This document shows positions 24,901 to 39,900 of a stretch of DNA of 64,000 bases, piece by piece. This DNA is from Aphis gossypii (Eukaryota > Arthropoda > Insecta > Hemiptera > Aphididae). Below the pieces are notes generated by a model. That model saw nothing but the letters and a program-made list of their open reading frames with translations. It was not told the DNA's origin and did not search any database. Position 1 is the first letter of the stretch, and the number at the start of each line of letters is the position of its first letter. A program made the position numbers and the translations under genes. The stretch lies in the NCBI RefSeq assembly GCF_020184175.1, contig NC_065531.1, forward strand, positions 59,355,213 to 59,419,212, written 5' to 3'.

Positions 24901-27900
24901 CGAACAAATCGACGAAAAAAAATAAAAAAAAGTCAATACACAATCCACAATTGATATTCGTTTATAAAAGTTTTCAACCTTACGATTTTTTTTTTGAAAT
25001 GATTTATTCTTTTTTCTTCCGCAGAGGGTTTAAAAGACATTGTTGAATTACGAAGTTATGTACATTCAGCTTTATTGAATTCTGTAAAGTAAACTGGACA
25101 AAATTTTATGTTTTTTGTTGAGTCGTTTGACTTTTGTTGAAACTGATATTTCGACTTAAAAAAAATATCAAAGAAGCTTTTTCTAATGTATATTATTTTA
25201 CCTATAATTTCAATATTGAATTTTGATGGCGTCGCATATAAATGGATATATCAAATATAATATGTTGATTATTTTTTAAAAGTCAGATAAAATCACAATT
25301 TGCCATTTATTTTAATTTAGACATTATTAATAAATATATTTAAGTACAAATTAACGAAAACAAAGGTTTAGCTAGTTATAACAGAAGAAATATAATTATT
25401 ATTATTTTCAATATTATTGGTGTATGCTTATATTATATAATAATAATTTATTTTATGTTAAGTATAATTTAACTATTATCAGATTAAAATTGAATAGGTA
25501 AAAGAATGAACAATATTATTTGTAAATAATAGATTCTAAAAATAACACAACTGTATTTTAGATTTTAAACAGATCGACGAAACAATGTACTTCCTAATGG
25601 TTTTAAAATAGTGCGTTTATTTTTATAAATTAAATATAGCTATTACTTGCATGCGTGTTTATGTGTGTAGGGTAAGGGTAGGTGTTGTTAAAAGTAAATA
25701 GATCTCTGTACTTAGATTCAAAGACAATTTAAAATTATGAAATTGTAGAATTTATACAACGTAAACCTCCAATATATTTTTATTATAATACAAAAATTAA
25801 TAATATTAGTAAGTACTTGAAACCAAATATTTATATTAATATCTGTTTTTTTTTTATGTGAAAATAAGTTTAATATCTATATCTTTAAGTATAAAATATG
25901 TATATTATATACCTGATATAAAATACAACATTAAAAAATACAGCAACAGTATTTTTTTTTTAGTGTTTTGAAATACCTATTAACTTGGACTAAATTTGTC
26001 AAAATTATGAAAACATACAAATTATGTTTTAATCAAGAATTCATAGTAAATTATTTTAATTTAATACATTGAAAAAATTAGGATATTATTATTTTTTTTT
26101 TTTGAACTATTAATTTGTCAAGTATACAAAACTAATAGAATTTTGATTATTAAAAATTCATATTCTGAATTGTTACTGTGATTAAGACGTAGGGCATATC
26201 AGCTATATATCATTAGTTAGGTATAGATTTTTAATGAATAATCTTACTTATAACTTATCGGGTTAAGAGTATTATGTATAATTATAATTTAATATTTATT
26301 TTTCGTTTTGACAATTAAAAACTTTCTGTTAATAAATCAGTTTAAATTTATAATAATCAAATTAAAAGAACAGCTATTTTATTGCTACTCGTAACTATAT
26401 AACTATTTTAGTATGTTTATATAATATTACCATTGTCATACACAACGACATGTAAACGATAATGACAAGATGTAATCTAAAATTTAACTGACGTAAAACT
26501 TATTTTAAAGTTCTAAAACTATATTTGGACCTGTTAAGTATTTTAACTTTAATCAAGATTTTTGTGTCAGTAAAAAATTAACTGGATTTTAAATTCTTAC
26601 ATTTTTAAAACAATTCAAATATTTATAATATTTATGTATAATAGCGATTAGTTGAAAAATGTAAATTAGATTGAATAAGCTATAAAAACGAATCATAAAA
26701 TAAAGTTAAAATTTATTTAAAAAAAAAATATTTAAATTCTTATTATTTTACCAATTTGTCTTTTTCTCTAGTATTTATTTGAGATTAAATTGATATGACG
26801 TGTGCATTGATATTATTAATATAATACTAGTTTGTTAATACTTGCTTAAAAATTAAATTGTATAAAAATTTAATAGTAAAACCAAATAATACTGTTTTGT
26901 ATTAAAACACAAAATTCGATTTATATTGTACAATAATACACCATTATTATTTTTATTCAAGTTTTATATATTTCATAAAAAATACATTACATAAATTACC
27001 ACATGTGCACAGTATAATTTTATTTTTATTAATACCAGCCATAAGTATTATCAGTTTTGTTAGTTTTAAGTTTTCATTTCAAGCTTTTCATATCGATTTT
27101 AGACGAATATGATAGCTGCAAGCAGTGTGGTATATTTTTCAGATACGAAAGTTGGTGTTCGTTGGCTAAGTGGGTGTCATAAATTAAATGATTAATTGAA
27201 TTGTTTTGGAAGTCGTTTAGTGTAGGTTTATCTGTTTTTATTGGGCAAAGTAAAATACACATAAACACATCATCAACACTATTCGGGTCTTTTGTTAAAA
27301 CTGTAAATATTTCTCTGATTACTTCTAATTAAAATAAAATTGTACATCATTTTATCACTACACACGATTTAATGATATAAAAATTATGATTATTTATAAA
27401 AATGAATGAATTATATATTGTCAGTAATGAAGTTCTTTTTGGATACAAGATACACGTATAATAAGTTATTTTATGATCAGGGAAAATATGTATTAATTTT
27501 CATAAATTTTGTAAAATATCGGTATACACTATGCAGTTAGCGATTGGTTTCTAAAAAGATTCACATTGGAAAATCATAAGATATCTTATAAATCATTTTA
27601 TGTCGTTTGAATTATTTTATTTTGAGAAACTTTAAATAAATTTTACTACTAGGCCAATCAATAATATTTTTGCAAACAATTTAGGTATTTTAATTTATTG
27701 GTTTATTTTTATTTAATTAGAAACTTCATGAATCTAGTTGAATTGCATATGAAATAATAAGACTGTTGACGTGCTCAGATGGTAAAAAGTTTTATTACTA
27801 ACATTTCGATTTTTATATTTCCTATCTGCCAACTTTTCTAAAAAACCTCTTTCAGTAAACAGAATATTGGAAGTCAGAATTGAGTTGATTCTTTTTTCAT

Positions 27901-30900
27901 ATATAAAATAAAAATTGGCTTGGGTGACTTTAGATGTTTGGAGTTTCCAATGCTTCAATATTATATGCTCGAAAAGTTCAAAGGGCATTTTTAAAAAAAA
28001 ATAAAATACATTTTATGTAAATTTTATATATTCCACAGTATATGAACACTGTGGAGTCGTTTTTTTTTTTTATATTGACAATATAATATTATTTTTTAAC
28101 AAGAAACCTGTTAAAAATTAATTTATTGGAAAGATTTGTCTAAAGATATAGGTAGGTACAAATATTTTTTTGAAAACCACATGCATTTTTCTTCTCGACT
28201 ATTCGAGAAGTAGTTAGTAGTAGAATTTCAGTAGTGTATGTTTATTCGAGTAATTTATAGTTTTAAATTGAAATTTATTCAAGCTGTATGCGTTAATTTT
28301 TTTAATGAACGCAGAAAACACTAGGTGGTGACCTACTTGGTAGACTCAAGTGTTGGTGGTGTAGTTGTCTTAGAAATAAACAATAGGTAATTAATTAAAA
28401 TCTAGAGGTGGGGCACTTTACCATTGGATAATGCTAACACTCAAGTGTTACATGTCTAAACATAAGCCAGTGTTTTAATGTTAGGAGGTTATTAAGTACA
28501 AATTATAAAACTGAATAATTATTAATTAATATTATTATTATTAATAATTAATTAATATTATTATTGTTATTATTATTATCATTATTATTAATAATAGAGC
28601 TCAGAGTTATTTTAATACAATACTTGTTTGTATACTTTTTAAGTACCTATTTAGACACTTTTTGTATGTTTTAGAAAAAAAAAACATTATAAATACCTAT
28701 ATTTAAAATATTTAAAAAAAAATTATTACCAAATCTTGATCTTCGACCTTGCAAAACTATCTATCTAATTTTTCTTAAAATATTGTAGTCTCTGGAGAGC
28801 AAAAAATAATCTGATGGCAGTTTTGCGTCATCCGAATCTGAGAAAGTTGAACTTTTTAAGCTATATCTGACATATTTCAACCAAACACTGTATAATCTGA
28901 TATAATAAGTGACGATGTTAATTGAGATCTGGTTGAAGTATTTCTAAACTCAACACAGTTCTCCTTTTTTCTAGTCAAACCATTCACAGCATATGGTATC
29001 ATTTGAAAAAGCTCTCTCCATAAATCACCTGCCTTCGATTTTATAACTGACCAACCATTCTTAATCCGTCAGTATCTGAATACTATTCTGATGACAAAGC
29101 GATAATTCCTATCAACAATGATCCTCTCACTGCCTCTAAAAATGTGCTAAATCACCTTGTTCATATTCAAAATTGATTTAACAAATTGCGTTTTAAAGTT
29201 ATCTAGAGCAAATCATCCTCAGATAGGCTCAGTGTCCTAATATTTCTCTGTATGGTACTCCTATCTCTCGTTTTTCTACTGCTAAATATTTTTGTTTAGC
29301 ACTCAAATCGAGACTAATTTGGGTTCTATTTAAGAACTAAAAGACTAGTTATAAATAATCGCTTACGCATGCTAAAAACTGTATTATAATGCAATACTAT
29401 AAAATATAAATACACCTCTATGGGTATCATATTTCTTATGTCTGAAAAGTAAAAGTCTACTTAAACCAATATAGACATACAATCTACAGCTATGGAGTAA
29501 TGAAAAAAAAAACCAAACATTAACAAAATTCAAGCATTTCAAAATATTGCTTTAAAGAAATTAATAAATATTCTTTTCTACGTCTCATATTTTTCTCTAC
29601 ATTCAGACCTAAAACTAAAAACAATAAATGACGAATCCATTTGCTTCTATAAAAGATTCCACAATCCTCTAAGTATCCATTTCCCCGTATGAAAAATTTT
29701 GTTTCCACTTTCATACTTGGTAATCTCTTAATACACCTAAAGCGCAAGTGGTGTAGTAATTTGTTATAAATTAAAAAATATTATAATAATTAAATTATCT
29801 TAGAAAGTGTTATCAATGGGTGTCTTCTATTATCAAGATAATGTTAAATTGTTATATTCGTTTCTACCTATACTTTTAACCTATACTCTTAGTGTATCAA
29901 ATGATATAAATTGTATAATAATATTAAATAAATTAAAATTATATACATGTATAAAAAAAAACAAATACAAAGCAAAATTTTAAATATTTAACTCCATTAA
30001 TATTATTTTTTACTTATTTAACAATTTCTATAAAGTCTAAAATGAGAATGATACTGATGCCAATAAAATTAAACTGTGTAATTTTTACTTTTTATTTTAT
30101 TTTGTCATTTAAATTTAGACCTAAGAATAAAATAACTAATATATTTAATTTTTAAAATATTAGTTTAATACATAATATAATATATTATTTAAAATACATC
30201 TAAATAATTAATATAATTATTTTAAATTCAAGTATTCAAATTACTATTTGAAATAATTTTAACAAATATCCAAGTTTTTATAATTAAAAATACCTTTTAT
30301 TAACATCCAATACTTACGGTGAAAAAATTTAAAACTAATTAAAAATTAAAACGTTGAGTCTTACGTATAAGTGTGTAAAGAATAAATAATAAAAAAATAC
30401 GATAAAAAGTTATGAGAAAAACAAAATTGGTTTTAAAGTTTCTGTACATTTTTTTCGTTCCGACATAATAAAATTGGAAAAAAAGAGAATGTACGATCTC
30501 TTGCTTGTTAGTTTATAAAAACACACCATAAGGGTATTAGTATTATACATTATTATATTATTATTATATATTAAACTATTAACGTCATAACTAAGGTTTA
30601 TAACTCAATTAACAATGAAAACTTGTTTTTGGAAATTATTTATTATAAAGTATTAAGTAAACGCAACTTAGAGTAAATAAATATTATATTATAAATACAC
30701 AAATTTACAAAAATATATTTTATATAGTAAGAATTTATAAGCATTTGAATTAGAAATTAATACATTTTTAATTTTACGGGATTTTGTATACTATAAAGTG
30801 TATCATAATGATATACTTATTTTTCATAACATATTAACATATCATTTTTTTTTTTTTTTATGAATTTAAATCGTTAAAACTTATAGTAACTATTTATTAA

Positions 30901-33900
30901 GAACCTATCCATATTAAGATATATATATATTTTTTATATTTTAGACTTAATAAATGGCGTTATTTTTTACAACAGGAATTTTTACCAGTGAGTTTTAACT
31001 GTTATTGGGTGACAAGGTATAATGTCAACTTAAATTTAATCTAATCCTCAAATTATTAATTACAACCTTAAGAGAATGTTAGTGAATTCATTTTCTCTCT
31101 CTTTTTAAATCATGCGCAACATAAAAGATTTTTATAAAACAAAACCAATCTTGTGTATTTAGCTATATTGTTAGAGTGGATTTATTTATTACTAAACTTA
31201 AAAGAAACAATTTTATTTTGAACACTTTACATGCGACTTTATTGGTATATAAATTTTAAAGTGAGTTTTAATAATATCATGTAAAATATTACAATTTTTA
31301 AATTTTTATGATTTGCTTTAGAACTTAAATATCAATAAAAGCGTAAAAGGTTCCTTGTCTTATCTTTAAGTTGGATAATGGGTTAATTCACTTAAATATT
31401 AAAACTAATTTACTAATTGTAACTAACATTACAATATTATAATGGTTCTCCTGAACTCATATTTACTTTATTGAACATTTGAACGTGGGTCAGAGAGAAA
31501 AGAAATAGTGTGCTTACTTCCTCTAAAGAACAAACTGAATATTAAACGAATGTCAGGTAAAATAATTACAATATTATAATGGTTATAATTAGCATAGTAT
31601 TACCACGATGTTGCTTATTGTACAAAGATAATAATTAATAAACATCTTTGGATATTAAAATAACAAAGTATTTTATCTATATAGATATCTACAGAATAAA
31701 ACAATAATATAATTAATAATAGAAAAAAAAAATCACGACAATTTTTTTTCTTTCCCATATCTCTTATTATTTTTATTATTATATTTATATCTTCATTCTA
31801 TGATTCTTTTAGCGATTGATGGAATCCATTGAAAATTTATACGTTTTGCAGCCTATGTATTAAAGGTCCATCGTCCTTCACATGACTAGGTACATCCTTA
31901 TCTATAAATCTGTAATAATTTGTCTAGTCTTGTCGAACAAAAACTTCCTACCAATTATAATCTTTTCATTAAAAATTGTAACCAACTCAATTGACTTCCA
32001 ATTAAATTTTAATATCTTTTCACACTATACTTGATTCACAACCCCTGTTTTTCTTCCTTTCGCCAAAAATAATTATTTCTTACTTCTCTCTACAGTATTT
32101 ATTGTAGTTCTTAAGAAATAAAAATCTTACCTTCAATAATTTCTTTTAATTGTTTTTTTTTTTTTTTTATTTAGTTTATCACTATTATTATTATTACTAT
32201 TTTTAATATTCTCTACAAACTTATGTTTTTTCTAGCCAAGGTCTAAAACGAATAAATAAATATGAATATTATTATAATTAAAATCTATATAGTTGGAGTC
32301 AAATCAAACCGATTTAGGGAGAATAATATTTGTATATTTATCTAAAAACTTAAAATTTTATAGCAACTTTTTAGAATTTCTATATATATATATTTCTATA
32401 TTTTCTGATATCCGGTACTATTGTGCTTAATTATAATGTTTTTTTCAGTTGATTTTGGCCGTAAAATTACGATTGATAAGAGTTATATTAGGAAAATAAT
32501 TGAACCATTATCTTCATGGCTTTGTCATCACGTTTAATTATTTTGGTATGTACATTTTATGTATCAAACAAACATAAGTATGATCAATAATATAACAACT
32601 TTATCATAGTATGAATTATTTTATTAGTCGATTTTGAACTTAAACATTTATATCGTTTGTTTTTATTTTTCATCTAAAATGTATTTATAATTAGATTAAC
32701 TTATATATTTTTTAGTAATATATTATGTGTTATATAATATAGTTTTAAACTCGCCTTCATTATCGTTAATTAACGACTTCACTCGTTATAATCAGGATAA
32801 TATACCTTCACGTTATTTAAATTAATATTGTAAGTTTGAATTAAAAAAAAAAAGTATTAATATTACTTATTTTTAAAATTATTAGTTTTTATAATTTGTG
32901 GAAATATTTATAGAGCGAAAACGAACTAATCGTTATTAACGAACGATACATAAAAGCTAATAGAGATCAGTTTGTAAAAAGTTTATGTTTGAATTATTAC
33001 AGAAAAATAAATATAGATAAAACAAGTATTTATGTATTTATTCATGTTAACGTGTTTTAAATTTTTCAATTAATTTCTATATAATAGGTACCTTTATTTA
33101 TACATACTTGTGATTTACCTTAGTTTTATGAGAATAATTCAGTTTTAAGAATGCTATCATTCGATATTGAATAGTTATGTTTATAAGTGTTCACGAGCGA
33201 TGTTCAAAAATGTATACAAATTTTTAGTATTTAGTAGTTTAGATTTTAGTAGTTAAATGTATACATAATTTGAATTTTTTTTTTTTAATTATTAAGGAGA
33301 AAAATTCTATTCTGTAATTGGTTCGTATAAAGTCTAGCCTCAGATTAATACTACTTTTTTTTTAAAAAACTTTATTATCTAATAATTTAGTTATTAGATA
33401 AATATATGTTTAAACAAGAGTTTTGATGTTTTAAAACTAAGTGGTTTTGAATTGAAAGGGTTGATGGCTTTTGAAACCCTTATTTTATGAGATTAAATTG
33501 ATGTTAACTTGAAGTCCTTCATATGACATAAGTTTGATATTAACGATATACATTTTGACGGGTTAATAACCTTACTTATTATTTTGGTAGAATAAGTAGA
33601 CAAAATTACCATATTATATTATTATTTATATTAGATAAAATCAAAATTTGAATATTTCAATTGACGCTTTTTTATGACATACGTTCTAAAGTATTTTTTA
33701 CAAATTTTGAAATTGAATAATTCAGTGAATACAACTTTATTAACCTAATCTAACAGTTATATTTTCTAGTATTTAGAGTTTTTTAAATATATATTTTTAT
33801 TTATTTTTTATATATTTTAAATTTTAAATTAAGTATTAAAAATAAATAAAAGATTTACCAAAACTTAAAAGCCTTTGTTTAAATAAAGGAAAAACTAACT

Positions 33901-36900
33901 AAAAGTAAAAATAATATTAATAAATAAAATTTATATCATTCAATATTTTAAAATTTTTAATGGTCTTTTTATTTAAAAATACCAAACATATTTGGATTTA
34001 AAACAAACGCAATAATAACGTTTAAAATTATGATATTTAATTAAATTTTGAGATTTTAGACGTGTGACGCATAGTAATAACTACTGTTATACGATTATTT
34101 TTTAAATAAATTGTTAAAAATATTAGAAGATTTAATTAGAGCTAAAAAAATTAAATAGTTGAATGTAAAATGTAAAATAATCAATATTAATAAAAATTCA
34201 AAGATATTCAGTTTATTGAAGAAATTAAAAAAATTTATAGTTTGTAAATTGAAAGAATATACCTAAGTATAATACAGCTTTAAATAAATTACTTTCTTTT
34301 CTTGTTGATTAGAAAAATTTAGGGGAAAAGCGCAAATTTAACGATACTTATCTACTTGTAACTCTAATTATTATATAATTTTTCATTTGTGTTAAATTAG
34401 TTAAATAGTAAATATTTCTAAATAATTATAATTATATAATAGTAACTTGTTTAGCTACTGTCACCGTACGAAAAAAAACCATACGAAAGAAAAAGTTACT
34501 TTATTGTGTATAATATATTATACAATTAAATTAACCTATTTATCTACCATGTATTATATTCAAAGTTGATAGAGATTTTATCTAGGTAACTTTTTGAATG
34601 ATTTTCAAACATAATGCTAATACAAAATACTAATGTACGTACTATATAATGATCTATATATATTTTTAATCTTTGTATATCAGATGACTATTTTATCATG
34701 AATTACTCATTATTTTAAAAAGTATGTATGTTTGGAAATTAGTCAATCAATTTTCAAATTGTTCATTATGATTATTTGAATGATAATGAAATAATCACCT
34801 GAATAAATTTAATTCAATAATTTTACATTTGATTAAAACCCTACTCTCATTATATTACATAATTAGTAAAATAATTTAACATATTTATTAACACAAAAAT
34901 AATGATTTTAATATTTGATAGTTAACTAAATTTAAATCTTGATAATAATGTATAAATAATTATACGAGTATAAGTTTATTTAATTTAATCATCTTAAAAA
35001 TATATTTAGATTAAACACTTTTTCATTTACACTAGTATTTTAAATTATTAATTATTACCTAATTTATTGCACTTTTGGTAAATGTGTAATTAAAAATATA
35101 CTTAAAAGTTTAGGTGCACAGTAATCAAAAAGGATAGTTGATTCTACAGATAGATAATATGACGCTTTTCTTACACACTTTAATACTATGTTGTAAGTAT
35201 ACTTAACCATAGATGAGCATTTATTCTCAGAGAATGAATTAAAACGGTAATGACTTTACATTTAGACATGATAGCATTTTATCCATTATTGGAAAGAACA
35301 CAACCGTTGTCTTTTCATTTGATTCCATGTGCTTGTTTAAAATTTTGTATTTCTAAATGAACAAATACAATTTATTGTCTTCTTATTTTCATGGTGTTTT
35401 ATTATTAAAAATGTTTATTTTGTATTTTTGTTATACATTATAATATAATATTATTCATAGCATTTGTGAATTTGGCGAAATTATGTTTTTTGCAAAAGTA
35501 TGTATTTATATACGTGATCTACTTTTGAATCTCATTACATGTTATTTATTTAAAATTTGTCTTTGGTAAATCAAATACGAAAATGAATAAAATAACCCAT
35601 AAACTATAGTAATATAAACAATACAAATGCATTTATGTATATATATATATATATAAAAAATCAACGATTTTACATTATTTTATTTTGTATATTATGAAAT
35701 GCAAACTCCTTTGTATAAAATAAATGAATTAATTATTAATTTATTGATTTAAAAACCTAATCCATTACAAATCAACTGGAAATTATATTTTATTTTTAAA
35801 TGAAAATATGTGTATTGTATGTCTAATATTAAATAATTAATGTAAATGTATACTAATAACTTTAATTTTTATAGACTGTTGTTAACATTTTTGAAAATCA
35901 GGCTTTTAACAATGTTATATAGTTAAAAAAAATATAGAAATATAATAACTATTTTGAGTTAATTTTAAATAAAAATATAATATTCAAATTTCAAATATAA
36001 TAGCTATACAATTCGATTTAATAACTTTTTAAGATTGTGAAAAATAATAGATAGGTAGGATCATTGAGAGAATATTGTATATATATCTTATACAAAAATA
36101 GTAGGTATATTATATTATATACTCAATGATTGGTTATATTGATAAATATATGGAGAAAATATTATTTTATATTATAAAAAATATTTTTAAAAAAATTAAA
36201 AAAAAAGTATTAAGAATATACTCAAATTATTATAAAATCTGTCCTCGTGCACTTTGTGTCTCGTAAGAATGGATTCGTGTTAAATTTGGTTGACCATGGA
36301 TTTATCCCGTTCTTGTCTTTAACTCTGTTAAATTTAAACTTCACATTTATTTATTTCTTTTTAAACAATTTTATTCATTTGTATATACTATATATATATA
36401 CTAGCTGGCTCCGTGCACTTCGTTGCCCGTTAAAAATGCCAATTCTATATAATATGATTGTATCTTTGATTAATTTGTTATTTAATATTCGGTTTAACGG
36501 TGTTCAAAACTTAGACATTTTCATTGACCAGAGTGAAAATGGGACTATTGAAGGATTTAAATTGCTATAAAATTTTTCCAGACAACATAGAACATTAAAA
36601 AAAAAAAAAAAAACACGTAACAATCTGTTCAGTTATTATTGAGTTCATTAATTTTAGATATATCAAAATCTATTTTTTATATAATACATAGATTATATAC
36701 ATTTTATTGTTGAAATAAAATTATATTATCTATTCATAATCTTGTTGAACATAATTAATTGTATTTTTCTTTTAAAAAAGTCACAGTACATTTAGTTACA
36801 TTTTTCTGTTGTACGTTTTAATCATCCCTATATTTCAACGTTATTTTATATTCCCTAAATTTTTTCTGTTGTAACGTTTTATTTATTATTATTTTTTTTT

Positions 36901-39900
36901 TTACACATTACTATAATGTATAGTAATACGTTATTAAATAGTGCATGGTGTGTAGTAGAGTGTAAATATTCACATCCCATACTTTGGCATTAAATTGTTT
37001 CAAAAGGATATGCCTGTGACGTGTGCACGGACATAAAATATGATCACTTTTATATAGATAGATAGATACACAATAATAGTACAAAAGATATGCTGTAACC
37101 CTGCGCATGTAAACGGATCATCCAATCCTTTGGGAGTGAGCCATTAGAGGGTTGGTGCGGTTACGTTATGTCGATTAGATGTACCTATGTAAAATCAGTA
37201 AGCGTGCGCGTCACTTTTTTTATCGTTGTTGTATCGTATAATAATATAATAATGTGCAAAGCGTAACATTATGGTTGAAAGTCCGATTTACTGGAAATTA
37301 TTTAGACAACATACCGATTTTATACCTAGTTTTAACGAAAAGAGAAGGCAAATGATAAAAAAAAACATATCTCACATAACGGTCATATACATATTTTCAT
37401 TTTATCGTCCTCAATTTTTATTAAGAGAACGTTTTAATTATAAGTGTTTTTATTCTAAACTTTGTAACAATCGTCGTAATCTATTACCACCTATTACCCA
37501 TAAATACCTAGGTAGTAGGTAGGTATGTTTTTTATTATTATCAACACTTTTTAATAATTTATATTTTTAAAATAAAAAATAATTATATCAACGAACGAAT
37601 CGGTTAATTTGTTATAACATAAATAATTGTATTATATTAAGACTTTTAATTATTAATACTGTTGTTGTACGAGATCTGTGAGACTAACTGTATATGAGAG
37701 ACCCTCAAAAAAACTATTGACTGATTATTATTTCTATAGATATGCAGGAAGATAATACATCAGATACATCAGGTTTAATATTATGTTGTATTTAATCACA
37801 ATCAAATATGATAAGAAAAAAATTATTAATCATTGTTGTGATGTTTTATATTTTAATCTATGAGTTATATAGACTAATTAACATTAATATTATTTTATGG
37901 TATTTATTATGCATAATTTTAATATAATGATACCTATGTACGTTGAATTTTTAATGATTAGTCAATAAATAATACACATAGTTTAAAATAAATGTGATAT
38001 AAGCTATTTACCTACCACATGCTATTTTTATTGAATATTTATCTTATATAAAAATATAAATTTAAACCTTCTATTTATGTAATACCTTTTCAAATATATT
38101 TAAACTAAAATATAACATAATGCTAAAATAATATGTCCAAAAGTTGTTTGCATCGTGTAAATATTTATTATTTGACTTTATATACTCGTATCTTGATTAG
38201 AGAATAAGATTATTCTTTCTTTAAAATAAAACTTATATTGTTTTATATAATGTATATTGTATGTATTAGGTATATAATCTCATAAGTGCTTAGATTTATA
38301 AAGAATTGTATTTTTCACTATATAATATTTAAGTAAACTAAAATATACAAGCAAAAACCAAAGTATATAAATAACATAATACATTTTTCTTGGAAGTCAT
38401 AATGGAAAATGAATATTGAATGACTGAAAAGGAAATACGTGTGTCGTGTATATTATGTTCTTATTCAAATAGCTCGAACGTTAGTATGGAAAAATTACTT
38501 TCCATCTTGGAAAGTGTTAAATGACAACTACGGGTATATTTACTGTTTGAGAGGGAGATAGCTCGTGGTTGTTTTGTTTTTAAAATATACACATATCCGA
38601 GATTTACAAACACCGGCTTCCGTTTAAATATGCCGTTAATAAATCAGATAAACTACCTAGATAGTTCGTTCTAAAGACACCACCTTAAGGTTTTTGAATG
38701 ATTTAAGAAATAAATCATACCCACTGAAAATCGTGTTTTATTTTTCTATTTTTGCAACAGATTACTCTTATCTTATCCGTTACCGTGTTTATTATACCAT
38801 TAAATTAAACATTCATGTCAACTACTATTATTCATTTTGAGTAATAATATTAAATTTCCGATTTAAAATTTAAAAATATTGTTAATATATAAATATAAAT
38901 ATTTTCTATGAACAGTGTACGAAATTATGCCGGGTCATTTTTATTTATAATTCTTGATGTTAGAATTATAACTGGAACCAATGTTAATAAAATCATAAAA
39001 AATGAAACAAAATGTTAAAATGTGTGTAATGTGTATAGATAGAAAATTTAACAAAATAATTAACTAAGTTTTCGTTTAAAAATCAAAATCAATATACCAG
39101 GGTATGTATGTGATACTGTGATTGTATAAACATTATATATTGAGGTTTAAATATTGTTATTCAATATTTTGAACCATGTATATAGTTATGTATATAAATA
39201 TATCTTAAAAAACTAATAACATGGACATGCTTTTTAACTTTTAAAAGATTTCTATGATGGAGTGGCTTGGTTTGAAAGCATATAATGCTTGTAATATATA
39301 ATGGAATGTTCATCGAATGTGGGCGTAGGACATAGATGGAGATGGGTGGATGATTATCCATGTAACTTTGCGTGTCATTCTCCAGTTAGGATTTATAAAA
39401 ATTGGTGGGTATTAGGCTTACTAAGTTGCTCATAAAAAACCTTATCTATAACATCTCTGTTCCTCTTTAGGACCTTTATTAATGGCTGACCTTATAATGG
39501 GTAAAAGTAATAAAACACTTTTAGCATCCTTACTTAGGAGTGTTATAAATCTGAACAACAATAATAATTTAAATTATTTTTTCTTTACCAATAATGACTT
39601 GTGTTTAAATTTTAGTGAATTACTTGCAACAAAACTTAAATGCTGTTTACTTTATAGATAACTTTCAAAATAATTTCCATAATATGCTATAATCTTTTAG
39701 AATATCAGGGACGGGCTGACAAAAATCGATTCTCATAAATCATATGATTGTGGTTATAAAACCAATCAAGAATGTTATCGTATTAAATGTACTAGAGCTT
39801 AACGAGTTCGCAATTACAGGAGAAGTTCAATCTCGTATAAAAGTTAATAAGTACGTAGAAAAGCACAAATAATTACATTTGTTCGATTTTATTAATCAGC

